Shown in pieces: positions 54,238-63,368 of a stretch of 64,000 bases of DNA. This DNA is from Salisaeta longa DSM 21114 (lineage in GTDB: Bacteria; Bacteroidota; Rhodothermia; Rhodothermales; Salinibacteraceae). The stretch covers positions 456,005 through 520,004 of the forward strand of contig NZ_ATTH01000001.1 in NCBI RefSeq assembly GCF_000419585.1, given 5' to 3'. Each line of letters starts with the position of its first letter. Positions within the stretch are counted from its first letter, which is position 1. The position numbers and the translations under genes are program-made. The notes below the pieces were generated by a model. The model was not told where the DNA came from. It ran no database searches and saw only the letters and a list, made by a program, of their open reading frames with translations.

Positions 54238-56586
54238 ATGCATCGCTTATTTTCTTGCCTCGTTGCCGTTGCGCTTTGTGTTGTGTTCGTCGGACCGGCA
54301 CAGGCGCAGCCGTCGCCGGCGGATACCACAGTCCAGTTCACGCTTGAGGCCATCCACGCCAGCGGCGCCTTCAGCCCCGAGCGCTTTCAGGGCGGGCGCT
54401 GGGCCGATAGCGGGCCGGTGATTACGTACATCGAGCCGTCGGATTCCAGCGCGGCAACGCACCTGATGCGCTACAACTTGGAGACGGATGAGCGCACGCG
54501 CCTCATCAACGGCGAAAACCTCTATGCCGATGATGTCGATCGCCTCATTAAAATTCAGGGCTACGAGTACAGCAACGATGGCAGCAAGGTGCTCATTTAC
54601 ACCGACTCGAAGATGGTGTGGCGCCGGGCCACGAAAGGGTTCTACTACGTCTATAATCTCGAAGAGCAGACGCTAACGCCCATTGCGCCGCGCGATGAAG
54701 GCTATCAGATGTTTGCCAAGTTCAACCCGTCGGCTACGAAAGTGGCCTTCGTGCGCGAGCGCGACCTGCATGTGGTAGACCTCGCGACGGGCACCGAAAC
54801 CGCGCTGACCACCGATGGGGGCGAGAATGGCATCATCAACGGCACGTTCGACTGGGTGTACGAGGAGGAATTCGGACTGCGAGACGGCTTCCGCTGGAGT
54901 CCGGATGGACAGCACATCGCATTCTACAAGCTCGACGAGTCGGTGGTGCCGGAGTATCGGATGACGAATCACACCACGCGCTACCCCACCTACACGACGT
55001 TCAAATACCCGAAGGCGGGCGAGCAAAACAGCGACATTAAGGTGGGCGTGATTGACATGGCCGAAGCGGGCACGCCGGAGGCCATCACCTACTTCGACAC
55101 CCAGACCTGGGACCCGCAACTGACGAAGGCGGAGGAGGCGACCGACCCGCATGAATACCTCGCACGTATGGGCTGGACGCCCAAGATAGACGGGACGCAT
55201 CAGGTGTGGATGTTTCGCCTGAACCGCGAGCAAAATCGCCTCGATGTGCTGTTCGGTGCACCCGGCGCTACGCAGCCCAAGGTGCTGCTGGAAGAGCGGC
55301 AAGAGACGTACATTGACGTTGAGGACGGCAAGCTCCAGTTCCTGGATGACGGCAAGCACTTCGTATACCTCTCGGAGCGCACCGGCTACAACCATGTGCA
55401 CTTGTACCGGAATGACGGCACGTACCTTGGGCCCATCACCGATGGAACCTGGGAAGTTACAGAGTTTCATGGCATCGACGAGGGGACGCTGACGGCGTAC
55501 GTTACCGCTACGCGCGACACGTCCATCGAGCGACAGTTGTACAAGGTACCCGTGTCGCTGAGTCGTCATGAGGCGGCGCCTGCCCCCACACGGATCACGG
55601 AACAGACGGGCTGGCACAGCATCAACTTTTCGAACGACCTGTCCTACTACATCGACCAGTACTCCAGCGTGACTACGCCGCCGTCGTGGACGCTGCACCG
55701 CGCCTCGGGGGAACAGCTGGCGGTGCTGCAATCGAATCAGGCGCTCGATCGGCAGCTTGAGGCGCTGGGCGTTCCGGTGCCTACGTTCACCTCGGTGCCC
55801 GCCGCCAACGGCATGCCGCTGAACGCTTACATCATCAAGCCCACCGACTTCAACGCGGCCCGCGAATATCCGCTGCTGATGTATGTGTATGGCGGGCCGG
55901 GCGCGCAGACCGTAACCAACCGCTGGGGCGGCTCGCGCATGCTGTGGCATCAGTACCTTGCCGACACGTACAACATTGTGGTTGCAAGCGTCGACAACCG
56001 AGGCACCGGTGGGCGCGGCAAGGCGTTTCAGGACATTCCGTATGCCCAACTGGGCCAGCCCGAGGCAAAAGACCAGATCGCCGCGGCTGAGCACTTTAAG
56101 GCCATGGACTACATCGCCGACGACCGCGTGGGCATCTGGGGCTGGAGCTACGGCGGCTACATGACGCTGTTGTCGATGATGTACCAAAAGGGGCCCGACA
56201 CGTTTTCTGCCGGGATGTCGATTGCGCCGGTTACCGACTGGCGCAACTACGACACCATCTACACCGAGCGCTACATGAAGACGCCGCAGCAAAACATGGA
56301 CGGCTACCGCAACGGGGCGCCCGTCACGTATGCCGACGAGCTGAACGTCGATCAGGACTTGCTTCTGGTGCACGGCAGTTACGACGACAACGTGCACTAC
56401 CAGAACAGCGCGCAGATGGTGAAGGCGCTGCAGGCGGCCAACAAGCAGTTTCGGTTTATGGTGTACCCGCTGCGCGACCATGGCATCTACGGCGGCAACA
56501 CGCGGCTGCACCTGTTCACGATGCTAACGACCTTCGTTGAGGAGTCGCTGATTGAGCAGGAGGCGATGGTGGGTGCCGCGCGTTAG
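54238..56586 (+). CDS. Exported prolyl/dipeptidyl peptidase IV (S9B)
   Basis: A 782-residue secreted serine peptidase. A signal peptide is at 1-24 (MHRLFSCLVAVALC). An eight-blade-like propeller domain spans about 40-530, including FDWVYEEEFGL, the DPP-IV Glu pair that binds the substrate N-terminus. The alpha/beta-hydrolase domain has Ser637 in WGWSYGGYM, Asp near 716 in HGSYDDNVHYQ, and His748 in PLRDHGIYG. It should remove X-Pro or X-Ala dipeptides from peptides in the periplasm or outside. The 246-bp gap to the divergent alr gene has no obvious riboswitch. Confidence 0.95.
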   Translation: MHRLFSCLVAVALCVVFVGPAQAQPSPADTTVQFTLEAIHASGAFSPERFQGGRWADSGPVITYIEPSDSSAATHLMRYNLETDERTRLINGENLYADDVDRLIKIQGYEYSNDGSKVLIYTDSKMVWRRATKGFYYVYNLEEQTLTPIAPRDEGYQMFAKFNPSATKVAFVRERDLHVVDLATGTETALTTDGGENGIINGTFDWVYEEEFGLRDGFRWSPDGQHIAFYKLDESVVPEYRMTNHTTRYPTYTTFKYPKAGEQNSDIKVGVIDMAEAGTPEAITYFDTQTWDPQLTKAEEATDPHEYLARMGWTPKIDGTHQVWMFRLNREQNRLDVLFGAPGATQPKVLLEERQETYIDVEDGKLQFLDDGKHFVYLSERTGYNHVHLYRNDGTYLGPITDGTWEVTEFHGIDEGTLTAYVTATRDTSIERQLYKVPVSLSRHEAAPAPTRITEQTGWHSINFSNDLSYYIDQYSSVTTPPSWTLHRASGEQLAVLQSNQALDRQLEALGVPVPTFTSVPAANGMPLNAYIIKPTDFNAAREYPLLMYVYGGPGAQTVTNRWGGSRMLWHQYLADTYNIVVASVDNRGTGGRGKAFQDIPYAQLGQPEAKDQIAAAEHFKAMDYIADDRVGIWGWSYGGYMTLLSMMYQKGPDTFSAGMSIAPVTDWRNYDTIYTERYMKTPQQNMDGYRNGAPVTYADELNVDQDLLLVHGSYDDNVHYQNSAQMVKALQAANKQFRFMVYPLRDHGIYGGNTRLHLFTMLTTFVEESLIEQEAMVGAAR

Positions 56587-56636
56587 CTTTGCCGCACGAT
56601 CGCATGCCGGTTGGACGTTGCAATTCGTTGGGTACT

Positions 56637-57119
56637 ATGCCGCCTGCTGCCGCCACGCGGTCGACGTTTCGGAGCATTCATCACCCGGGCGCGGATACGC
56701 CGGCGGTGTACTATGCGCGCCGGTTCGGGAAGGCCCTGCTGGTGTGCGTGCTTCCGGTGTTCATTGGCGTGACGGTGCAGGCCCTCCTCGGCGCGCGCGT
56801 CTGGCCCCTGGCGCTGTGGGGAAGCGCGGGCGCTGTGGGCGTTGCCGCCGCCTGGATGCCGTTCATTGTGCGGGCCCAGGTGGCGGCGGTGGTGGTGCGC
56901 GGCGATCAGGTGGCGGTGCGGCGCGTGCACGACGTGCTGGCCGGGCGCGTGCTGCAATGGACCCCGATCCTTGGCGCGCGCCTCGCGGGGGACCACGTCA
57001 CGCTCGTGACGCAAACACAAACGTATACTCTGCGTCCGAGTCAATGGCCCAGCTACTCTGAACTGACCGACGCCATCAACCATGCCCGAGGCCGCACCAC
57101 CCAACGAAGCCACCGATGA
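56637..57119 (+). CDS. Small membrane hypothetical protein
   Basis: A 160-residue protein from ATG 56637 ([16 protein letters not shown]). Two hydrophobic segments are at about 34-57 and 58-78, followed by a C-terminal domain with a [20 protein letters not shown] strand pair, probably cytosolic. No family was recognised; it resembles small PH-like membrane proteins only in layout. The next gene starts 38 bp before its stop. Confidence 0.55.
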   Translation: MPPAAATRSTFRSIHHPGADTPAVYYARRFGKALLVCVLPVFIGVTVQALLGARVWPLALWGSAGAVGVAAAWMPFIVRAQVAAVVVRGDQVAVRRVHDVLAGRVLQWTPILGARLAGDHVTLVTQTQTYTLRPSQWPSYSELTDAINHARGRTTQRSHR

Positions 57120-57264
57120 GCCCGCCCCCCGCGACGCCCCGGCCGATGCGGTGCAAAACTACTGGGACTACTGCCCCAACTGCGGCAGCCGGCTGCAGAA
57201 CAAACGCTGCAAGTACGTGTGCCCGGCATGCCATTACTACATGTCGTGCAGCGATTTCGACTAG
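57082..57264 (+). CDS. Small zinc-ribbon protein
   Basis: A 60-residue protein ([18 protein letters not shown]...). Two knuckles CPNCGSRL and VCPACHYY, plus C in KRC, suggest a zinc ribbon, and the ending YYMSCSDFD matches small conserved bacterial zinc-ribbon proteins that I recall as common in Bacteroidota. It overlaps the preceding gene by 38 bp and starts at an ATG, implying coupled translation. Function unknown. Confidence 0.68.
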   Translation: MPEAAPPNEATDEPAPRDAPADAVQNYWDYCPNCGSRLQNKRCKYVCPACHYYMSCSDFD

Positions 57265-57374
57265 GTTTTGCGTGGAAGATTCCCGTTTCAGGAGATGCGT
57301 GTGACGATGGGCATCTAGTGGGCGGCGCGTTGGGTGTATCCGCCACGCGTTTGGTCCGAATCCATTCCCGATCC

Positions 57375-57992
57375 ATGACAAGTCCGATGCTGCCCGTTCT
57401 TCTTTGGGAACTGGCGTGTGCCCTGCACACCGACCCCGACGGGGCCGCGCTGGCCGCACGCATCCGGGAGGGCGACCGCGAGGCGTTCCGCACGTTCTTC
57501 GATCGACACCACGCGCGCCTTGTGGGCTACGTGCGGTCGCGCGGTGTGCCACAAGGCGCGGCCGAAGACATCGTGCAGGAAGCGTTCCTGTACATCTGGA
57601 CCCACCGTGAGGCCATCGACCCGGAGCAGTCGCTTCGGGCGTATCTCTTTCGCATCGGATACACCCGCGCCCTCAACCATAGGCGCGATCGTACGCGGGA
57701 GGAACTCACCGACGATCCGTCGTCTCTCGATGGAGCCACCGCACAACGGCCCGACCGAGCGCTCGCTGATCAGGAACGCACCGAGCAGATCGAAGCCGCC
57801 ATCGCGCAACTTTCCGAACGCCGCCGATCCGTCATTGAGCTCTGTATGCTCGAAGAACTCACGTACCGCGAGGCCGCGCAGGTGCTGGGCATCACCCGCA
57901 AGACCGTCGAAAACCACATGGGCCACGCGCTCAAAGATTTGCGTGAGCGGCTCCGCCTGGCGGAGGACGGGTCCGCTGGTAGCGGCCCATGA
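57375..57992 (+). CDS. ECF RNA polymerase sigma factor (FecI-like)
   Basis: A 205-residue sigma-70-family protein from ATG 57375 (MTSPMLPVLLWELAC). Region 2 is FRTFFDRHHARLVGYVRSRG through DIVQEAFLYIW. Region 4 is QLSERRRSVIELCMLEEL through LGITRKTVENHMGHAL. It is followed on the same strand by a lipoprotein, a FecR-like anti-sigma factor and a TonB-dependent receptor, the classic cell-surface signalling order. It probably activates that receptor operon. Confidence 0.92.
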   Translation: MTSPMLPVLLWELACALHTDPDGAALAARIREGDREAFRTFFDRHHARLVGYVRSRGVPQGAAEDIVQEAFLYIWTHREAIDPEQSLRAYLFRIGYTRALNHRRDRTREELTDDPSSLDGATAQRPDRALADQERTEQIEAAIAQLSERRRSVIELCMLEELTYREAAQVLGITRKTVENHMGHALKDLRERLRLAEDGSAGSGP

Positions 57993-58128
57993 GGCAGCGA
58001 ATACCATCTATCTTTGATTCATCATATCTTAATAAAAAGCATTGGGGGGAGCCGTTGGGGGGTCGTGTATGCCGGGTGAAGCAACACTGCACGACATTCA
58101 CTACCAACCAACGATCTGCTTTAGATCC

Positions 58129-59013
58129 ATGATGCATTTACCCATAACGCGACGCCTTGTCGCCCTGCTCCTGCCCCTGTTCCTCGTCGTGACGGCGTGC
58201 GATTCCGGCGCTCCCACCGCGACGGACGATTTCACGGTTACCAGCGCGGACGCAGCCGAAGCGGTTGCAGCCGCTCTAGGCGAAACGACCGGAGGGGCCA
58301 TTGCCGAAGTTGAAGACGCGGCCGGCGGCGTGTACCACGGCGACCCCTCCAGCCTACTCACGAGCAAAGCATTCAGCCGAGACTGCGACTACGACGACGC
58401 AAACGTCTGGTGGACCTGCACGGTTGACGGCTCTGTCGGCAATAACCTGCGCACGTTATCGATCGATCGGACCGTACGGCTGCAGTTTTTTGATGCCAGC
58501 GGCACGCCGCAGCCCCGGTACCAAACATCAGATGGCCAGACCGCCGAGTCGCTGACGTACACGATTCTGGAGGGCGCGGGCGACTTCGAGGGCCCGCGGC
58601 TTGCAGGGCGGTACACCATCAACCTGAACGATGCTGACCCCTCGCAGTGGACCGTTGCCAACATCGACAGCGACACCCTATCAGTCAACGGACAGCGGAG
58701 CCATGCGCGGTTCGATTCGCTGACCACCGCGCGGACGATTCGTATACGCAATGCGCAGGCATCGTCCACGTTTGAGGATGTGGTGTTCGTGCAGGGCAGC
58801 GGACTGCACAGCGGCACCATCCAAGGAACGTACGCCGCTGAGGTGGAGCGCACGCGCGACGGTGAAAGTGTTACGCGGAGCATCGCGCTGGAGTATGTTG
58901 CCGAGATCGAGAACGGCCAAGCCACGGTGACCATCACCGGAGACGGCGTGCGCTTCAACGGCGATGCGTTTACCTTCACCACGAACCTGGAAACGGGAGA
59001 CGTTGTAGAGTAA
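58129..59013 (+). CDS. Lipoprotein of unknown function within the sigma/FecR locus
   Basis: A 294-residue protein from ATG 58129 (MMHLPITRRLVALLLPLFLV). The lipobox VVTAC places the lipidated Cys near residue 24. The mature part is Thr/Asp-rich and beta-strand rich, with no recognised domain. It stands between the sigma factor and FecR gene, so it may be a sensor or binding component of the same system. An AT-rich stretch (ATCTTAATAAAAAGC, about 58020) lies upstream. Confidence 0.75.
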   Translation: MMHLPITRRLVALLLPLFLVVTACDSGAPTATDDFTVTSADAAEAVAAALGETTGGAIAEVEDAAGGVYHGDPSSLLTSKAFSRDCDYDDANVWWTCTVDGSVGNNLRTLSIDRTVRLQFFDASGTPQPRYQTSDGQTAESLTYTILEGAGDFEGPRLAGRYTINLNDADPSQWTVANIDSDTLSVNGQRSHARFDSLTTARTIRIRNAQASSTFEDVVFVQGSGLHSGTIQGTYAAEVERTRDGESVTRSIALEYVAEIENGQATVTITGDGVRFNGDAFTFTTNLETGDVVE

Positions 59014-59047
59014 CGCAGTGACGTGCCGTTGCTGCATTGCACGACGG

Positions 59048-59092
59048 AGGCAGCGCGGCCGAGGCTACACTCGCCCGGCTGCCTTCGCTTTT
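59048..59092 (+). terminator. Rho-independent terminator after lipoprotein
   Basis: AGGCAGC (59048-59054) pairs with GCTGCCT (59078-59084), with inner G-C pairs, followed by TCGCTTTTT. It separates the lipoprotein gene from fecR. Confidence 0.6.
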
Positions 59093-59205
59093 TGGGCCTT
59101 TGCACAACGCCGTCAATTGTTTTGTACTAAAGCAGGCACCGCGCACCTGTCATAGTCTGAAAGAGACGGGGCGCGGTGCACCCACAATCCATCCCCCGTG
59201 CGGGT

Positions 59206-60234
59206 ATGCCTGAATCTCCCGAACCGCTTCCCCCCGACGACCGGCACCGTGCCCTTGCGGCGCGCATCGGCCACGTGCTCGATGCACAGGGCACGCTCGA
59301 CGATGCGCCGCCCGCGCTCGCAGACGACCCGCTCATCGACGCGCTGGCCGCGTATCGTGCGGTGCGCCAACAAGACCGCGAGGTCGCGCCGGACGCATCG
59401 GGGCGGATGTGGCAGGGCATCCAGGAGAAAATCGGCGACGATGCGGCGCGCGCGCGCCGAGCCGATCGGCCGCCGCAGCCCCGCAGGCAGCCGCCGATGG
59501 GCGTGCGCTGGTGGGGGGCCATAGCGGCCACAGTGGCCGTGCTGATCGGGGTGGTGTGGTGGACGGTGCTCCGCCCGCCGGCGCCCACACTTCTTGCAGC
59601 GGCCCAGCAATCCATCGTAACGTATCAGACGGCCGGGGGCGCTACGGTCCGGCTCCGGCCGCATTCGCGGTTGTATCGCGTGGACGCGACCGACGCGCCC
59701 CGTTTCCGTCTGGCCGGCGAGGCTCACTTTCAGGTGCCCCCGCAGCAGGGCGCGCCCTTTACGGTCGTCACCGACCGGGCCAAGGTGCAGGTGGTGGGCA
59801 CCGCGTTTACTGTGCGCACCTGGGCGCCCGCCCCAACCGTGTATGTGTCGGAAGGGCGCGTGCGGCTATCGAGCCGGACCACCGCTGCTGCGGCGACGAT
59901 TGCGCCGGGCGAACGCGGGAGCCTGGTGGCCGAGGACTCCGTCGCGGTTACGCAAGCGGCCGCGGCCCCGTACATGGGCTGGCTGCAGCAGACGCTCACG
60001 TTTACCTCGCGGCCCGCGGGCGATGTGGCCCGCGAGATGGAGCAGCACTTCAACATCGCCGTGCAGATGCCCGACACGGTAGCCACGCAGCGCCTCACCG
60101 GCCGCATCATGCTTACCGAGCGCTCGCGCGCCCTGCGTGAGTTCGGCCTTGTGCTGGGCGGGCAGTTCGTGCGCACGGCGCCCCGCACGTACCGGTGGGA
60201 GGCGCGTTCGGCCCCGGGCGCCGTTGCCCCCTAG
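59206..60234 (+). CDS. FecR-family anti-sigma factor/regulator
   Basis: A 342-residue inner-membrane protein from ATG 59206 (MPESPEPLPPDDRHRAL); a GTG 30 bp upstream is possible. The cytoplasmic N-terminal part (1-100) should bind the sigma factor. A helix is at about 104-126. The periplasmic FecR domain contains GGATVRLRPHSRLYR, KVQVVGTAFTVRTW and VYVSEGRVRL. The C-terminal STN-like part (SRPAGDVAREMEQHFNI) fits contact with the receptor. The receptor starts 22 bp downstream. Confidence 0.92.
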   Translation: MPESPEPLPPDDRHRALAARIGHVLDAQGTLDDAPPALADDPLIDALAAYRAVRQQDREVAPDASGRMWQGIQEKIGDDAARARRADRPPQPRRQPPMGVRWWGAIAATVAVLIGVVWWTVLRPPAPTLLAAAQQSIVTYQTAGGATVRLRPHSRLYRVDATDAPRFRLAGEAHFQVPPQQGAPFTVVTDRAKVQVVGTAFTVRTWAPAPTVYVSEGRVRLSSRTTAAAATIAPGERGSLVAEDSVAVTQAAAAPYMGWLQQTLTFTSRPAGDVAREMEQHFNIAVQMPDTVATQRLTGRIMLTERSRALREFGLVLGGQFVRTAPRTYRWEARSAPGAVAP

Positions 60235-60256
60235 CGTTCACAATTGGTTGCACGTC

Positions 60257-62944
60257 ATGCGCCTGCTACAGATGTGGGGACTTGCGGTCGTTCTGCTCCT
60301 GGGATGGGCAGATCGGACACACGCTGTGCCTTCCGATGCACGAAGGCCCTCCGTTGCGACAGATACAACAGCCCTCGCCTATGCGCGGGCGCCGCTCCGG
60401 ACGGTGCTAGCTGACATCGAGGCGCAGACGAACGTTCGGTTTCTGTATCGAGATGCGCTCGTTGCGGGCGTCAATGTCTCGCTGCAAGCGCCCATAAGCC
60501 AATGGGCCCGGGCGCTCAATGCAGCCCTTCGGCCCCTTGGGTTGCACGTGGTGCTTGACGCGTCGGGCCAGCAGGCAATCCTTATCGCAACCAGCGACCG
60601 TGCATCACCGGCTACATTGCGCGGGTACGTGCTGGATGCCGCGACTGGCGCCCGCTTGCCGTATGCAACGGTTAGCTGGTGGGCAGACGGCGCGTTGCGC
60701 GGGACGGTGGCCAACGGGTCGGGCCTGTTCCAGACGAAGCTGCGCGGTGTGGCGCCGCACGACACGCTGCATCTGCGCGTCTCATACGTAGGGCATCAGC
60801 CGGCTCGTGTGGTCGTGCGGCCGCAGCAGCTTCCCCGTGAGCTCGCGGTGCGCTTGCAGCCGAAGCCCACGCAGGCACCGGCCGTAACGGTGCACTCCGT
60901 CGCGTTGCAGTCCCCGCTCAATGATGACCTGCATGCGCTGGTGCGCCCCGGGCGTATGGCGCCACTGGGCGAGGCGAGCGTGCTGCATGCGCTGGAGATG
61001 CTGCCGTCGGCCACGCTCGGTCCCACACTGGGGCGTGGGCTTAGCATGCGCGGCAGCCCGCCCGATGCCTTCCGCGTGCTGCTCGACGGAGCCCCGATGT
61101 ACGCCACGAGCCATCTGTTTGGGCTGTTTGATGCCTACAGCGGGGCAGCCCTGCAGGCGGTGGGTTTCTATTACGGCGTGCCGCCGGCGACCTATGCAGC
61201 CGCTCCGGGCGGAGTGCTCGCACTCAAAACGCAAGCCGGCGACCAGACCGCCACGCGTCTGCAGGTGGGGGCCAGCAACACGGCGCTTCAGGCAATGGCC
61301 GAAGGACCGGTAGCTGGCGGGCACGGCAGCTGGCTGGTGGCCGCGCGGCACAGCTACCTAAACGCCGTAGACTGGCTCGGCAATGCGCAGATCGTTCGGC
61401 AAGGGCTGGGCATCAACCCGCGGATGGAGGCGATACCGGCCGATCGGACGGTATCGGGCCCCCCGGTGGTGCAGTCTGAAGCGCGGACGGCGCGGTTCTA
61501 TGACGTACATGCCAAAGGCTTGTGGGAAACGGACGCGGGCGGGCGTTTCGCACTTGGTGTGTACGTGGGCGGCGACGAGGCGCAGGAGAGGGCACAGCGC
61601 GTGTTTTTGGTGGGGGAGGACCGGCGCGACCGCACCCTTCAGCAGGAACCGGTGGACGCCAACCATGCCTGGGGAAACGAATCGGTGGGCGTGCAAAGCA
61701 CCTGGCCGCTGTCGGATCGCCTGATGCTGCACACAACGGCCGCCGGCAGCTACTACCATGCGCGCCTCTTGCGCGACGACTTTATTGGTGTCGGATTCCG
61801 CACGCGCTCCGATCCGGTCCGCTGGGCCTACCGTTACACGCTCCGCAACACGCTTTTTACCGGCCGATGGGCGCAGCAGCTGGCATGGATGCCCACCGGG
61901 CCCGGAACGTGGACGATGGGCTACGACGTGCGCATGCACCGAGGCACGCTGACCGATGCCGTAGATGACGACGCGCGGTATCGCCTGGACCGCACCGCGT
62001 GGCAGGCCGATGCGCATGTGGAGTGGGCCCACACGGTGGATCCCCTACTGGACGTACGCGCCGGCCTGCGCGGGCAGTTTTTCAGTCTTGGCTCGCGGGC
62101 GCAGCTTGCCCCGCGGGTGGCCGTGCGCTTGTATCCGCAGGCGCCGCTGACGCTTGGGATAGGCTACAGCCGCACGCACCAGTTTCTGCATCGGCTCGCG
62201 CTCACCAACGATAGCATCGACCTGTGGGCGATTCAGGGGCCACGCACGCCGCCCACCACCAGCGATCAGTGGACCGCGGGTGTGTACTGGACGCGTCGCC
62301 CGTCCGCCAGCTATGGGACGACGGTCCAGGTGGAGGGCTACCGCAAGACGCAGCATCACCTGTGGCAGTACACTTCCTTTACGCAGCGCAGCGTGTTGCC
62401 TCAGCGCGGGCAAGGCCGTCCGTTTACCACCGCCAACACCGTAACCGCTCGGGGGCTAGAGGTGCTGGCCCAGCAGCATGTGGGCCCCGTAACGGCGAGT
62501 GCGAGCTACACGTGGGCGCGTGCGCAGCTGCATCCGCCGTCTGGTGGCTCGCGGCCCGCGCCGTGGGACCGCCGCCATCAGGCCACCGCCCGCCTCGAAG
62601 CCCGCGTAGGATCCGGCCTCACGCTGTTTTCCAGCGCCTACTACGGCACCGGCGTCCCCAACACGTACGCCGCCCTCCCCGGCGAACCGGCCCGCCTCCG
62701 GCCCTACCATCGATTGGATGTGGGCGCCGCGCTGACGGCAACCGTCAACACGGCGCAGCTCACCGCACAGCTAACGGTGCACAACATATACAACCGCGAC
62801 AACCCGTGGTACCGAACGCCCGTCTTGGCGATTGAGCAATCGCCCCTCCGTGCGCCGGGCCCAGCCATCGCCGCGTCCTGGACCGGAGCCACCGTGTACG
62901 ACCTCGGCCTGCAGCCTGCGTTTTCGTTCAGCATTCAGTGGTAA
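60257..62944 (+). CDS. TonB-dependent receptor with STN and carboxypeptidase-regulatory-like domains
   Basis: An 895-residue outer-membrane receptor from ATG 60257 (MRLLQMWGLAVVLLLGW), with a signal peptide of about 23 residues. Residues about 40-115 are a secretin/TonB short N-terminal (STN) domain that signals to FecR; about 120-200 is a carboxypeptidase-D-regulatory-like domain (LRGYVLDAATGARLPYATVS). The plug includes LSMRGSPPDAFRVLLDGAPM, and the beta-barrel ends with the C-terminal aromatic-rich AFSFSIQW. The STN domain and the upstream sigma/anti-sigma genes indicate transduced signalling. The ligand is unknown. Confidence 0.94.
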   Translation: MRLLQMWGLAVVLLLGWADRTHAVPSDARRPSVATDTTALAYARAPLRTVLADIEAQTNVRFLYRDALVAGVNVSLQAPISQWARALNAALRPLGLHVVLDASGQQAILIATSDRASPATLRGYVLDAATGARLPYATVSWWADGALRGTVANGSGLFQTKLRGVAPHDTLHLRVSYVGHQPARVVVRPQQLPRELAVRLQPKPTQAPAVTVHSVALQSPLNDDLHALVRPGRMAPLGEASVLHALEMLPSATLGPTLGRGLSMRGSPPDAFRVLLDGAPMYATSHLFGLFDAYSGAALQAVGFYYGVPPATYAAAPGGVLALKTQAGDQTATRLQVGASNTALQAMAEGPVAGGHGSWLVAARHSYLNAVDWLGNAQIVRQGLGINPRMEAIPADRTVSGPPVVQSEARTARFYDVHAKGLWETDAGGRFALGVYVGGDEAQERAQRVFLVGEDRRDRTLQQEPVDANHAWGNESVGVQSTWPLSDRLMLHTTAAGSYYHARLLRDDFIGVGFRTRSDPVRWAYRYTLRNTLFTGRWAQQLAWMPTGPGTWTMGYDVRMHRGTLTDAVDDDARYRLDRTAWQADAHVEWAHTVDPLLDVRAGLRGQFFSLGSRAQLAPRVAVRLYPQAPLTLGIGYSRTHQFLHRLALTNDSIDLWAIQGPRTPPTTSDQWTAGVYWTRRPSASYGTTVQVEGYRKTQHHLWQYTSFTQRSVLPQRGQGRPFTTANTVTARGLEVLAQQHVGPVTASASYTWARAQLHPPSGGSRPAPWDRRHQATARLEARVGSGLTLFSSAYYGTGVPNTYAALPGEPARLRPYHRLDVGAALTATVNTAQLTAQLTVHNIYNRDNPWYRTPVLAIEQSPLRAPGPAIAASWTGATVYDLGLQPAFSFSIQW

Positions 62945-62970
62945 CTGCTGGGCGGGGCCGCTGGGGACTA

Positions 62971-63320
62971 AGAACCTGTTTTAGGCTGTGTTTGAAAAAT
63001 CAGCGTGAGCGCGCGCCCGTGGGGGAAGCCGGAGCTGCACGGCGTTCGAAGCAGCGGTAGCGGGCCTACTGCGATGCAGAACAACGCAGCAGGAGCGGCT
63101 CTCCAACTGGGCGCAGTCCGCGAGGTGTTTTTAGACACAGCCTAATTCATGCCTCCGGGCTCCGCGCGGCCCCGATGGGCTGCAAATCGCCCCGGCCTTA
63201 GCCCGTAGCGCCACTACGCTGCGTAGCAAGTGCCCTTGGGGTGCGAACCGCGCCCGAGGTCCGATTTTCGCACCATCGTTGCTCGCGCTCGCCGTCTGAT
63301 GCAAAATCAAAACAGGTTCT
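62971..63320 (+). mobile_element. Outer MITE-like element, 350 bp including the inserted inner element
   Basis: Inverted ends AGAACCTGTTTT (62971-62982) and AAAACAGGTTCT (63309-63320) bracket the region. Removing the inner element and one TA gives left end AGAACCTGTTTTAATT against right end AGAACCTGTTTTGATT, 15 of 16 identical. The interior, 63145-63308, is GC-rich with no ORF. The two flanks do not show a clear target duplication. This element and the inner one fill most of the 424-bp gap between the receptor and the Uma2 gene. Confidence 0.75.
62982..63144 (-). mobile_element. Inner MITE-like element, 163 bp, second copy of the 17.5-kb element
   Basis: Read on the minus strand it matches the 17551-17675 element, with a roughly 40-bp extra segment (around CTGCATCGCAGTAGG). 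The ends are TAGGCTGTGTTTGAAAA on one side and the near-match TAGGCTGTGTCTAAAAA on the other. TA flanks both ends. It lies inside the outer inverted-repeat element. Confidence 0.85.
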
Positions 63321-63368
63321 AGACGACAAAGATGGGAGCAGCGCGAACGTGCTGGCCTAGATCAACGT

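Noticed and set aside
53991-54238. GC-rich inverted segments upstream of the DPP-IV-type gene considered as a riboswitch
   Set aside because: No conserved riboswitch core could be matched and the downstream gene has no typical riboswitch regulon role.
54673-56511. 612-codon open frame opposite the DPP-IV-type gene
   Set aside because: The forward frame contains a full serine peptidase with its catalytic triad; the opposite frame lacks any motif.
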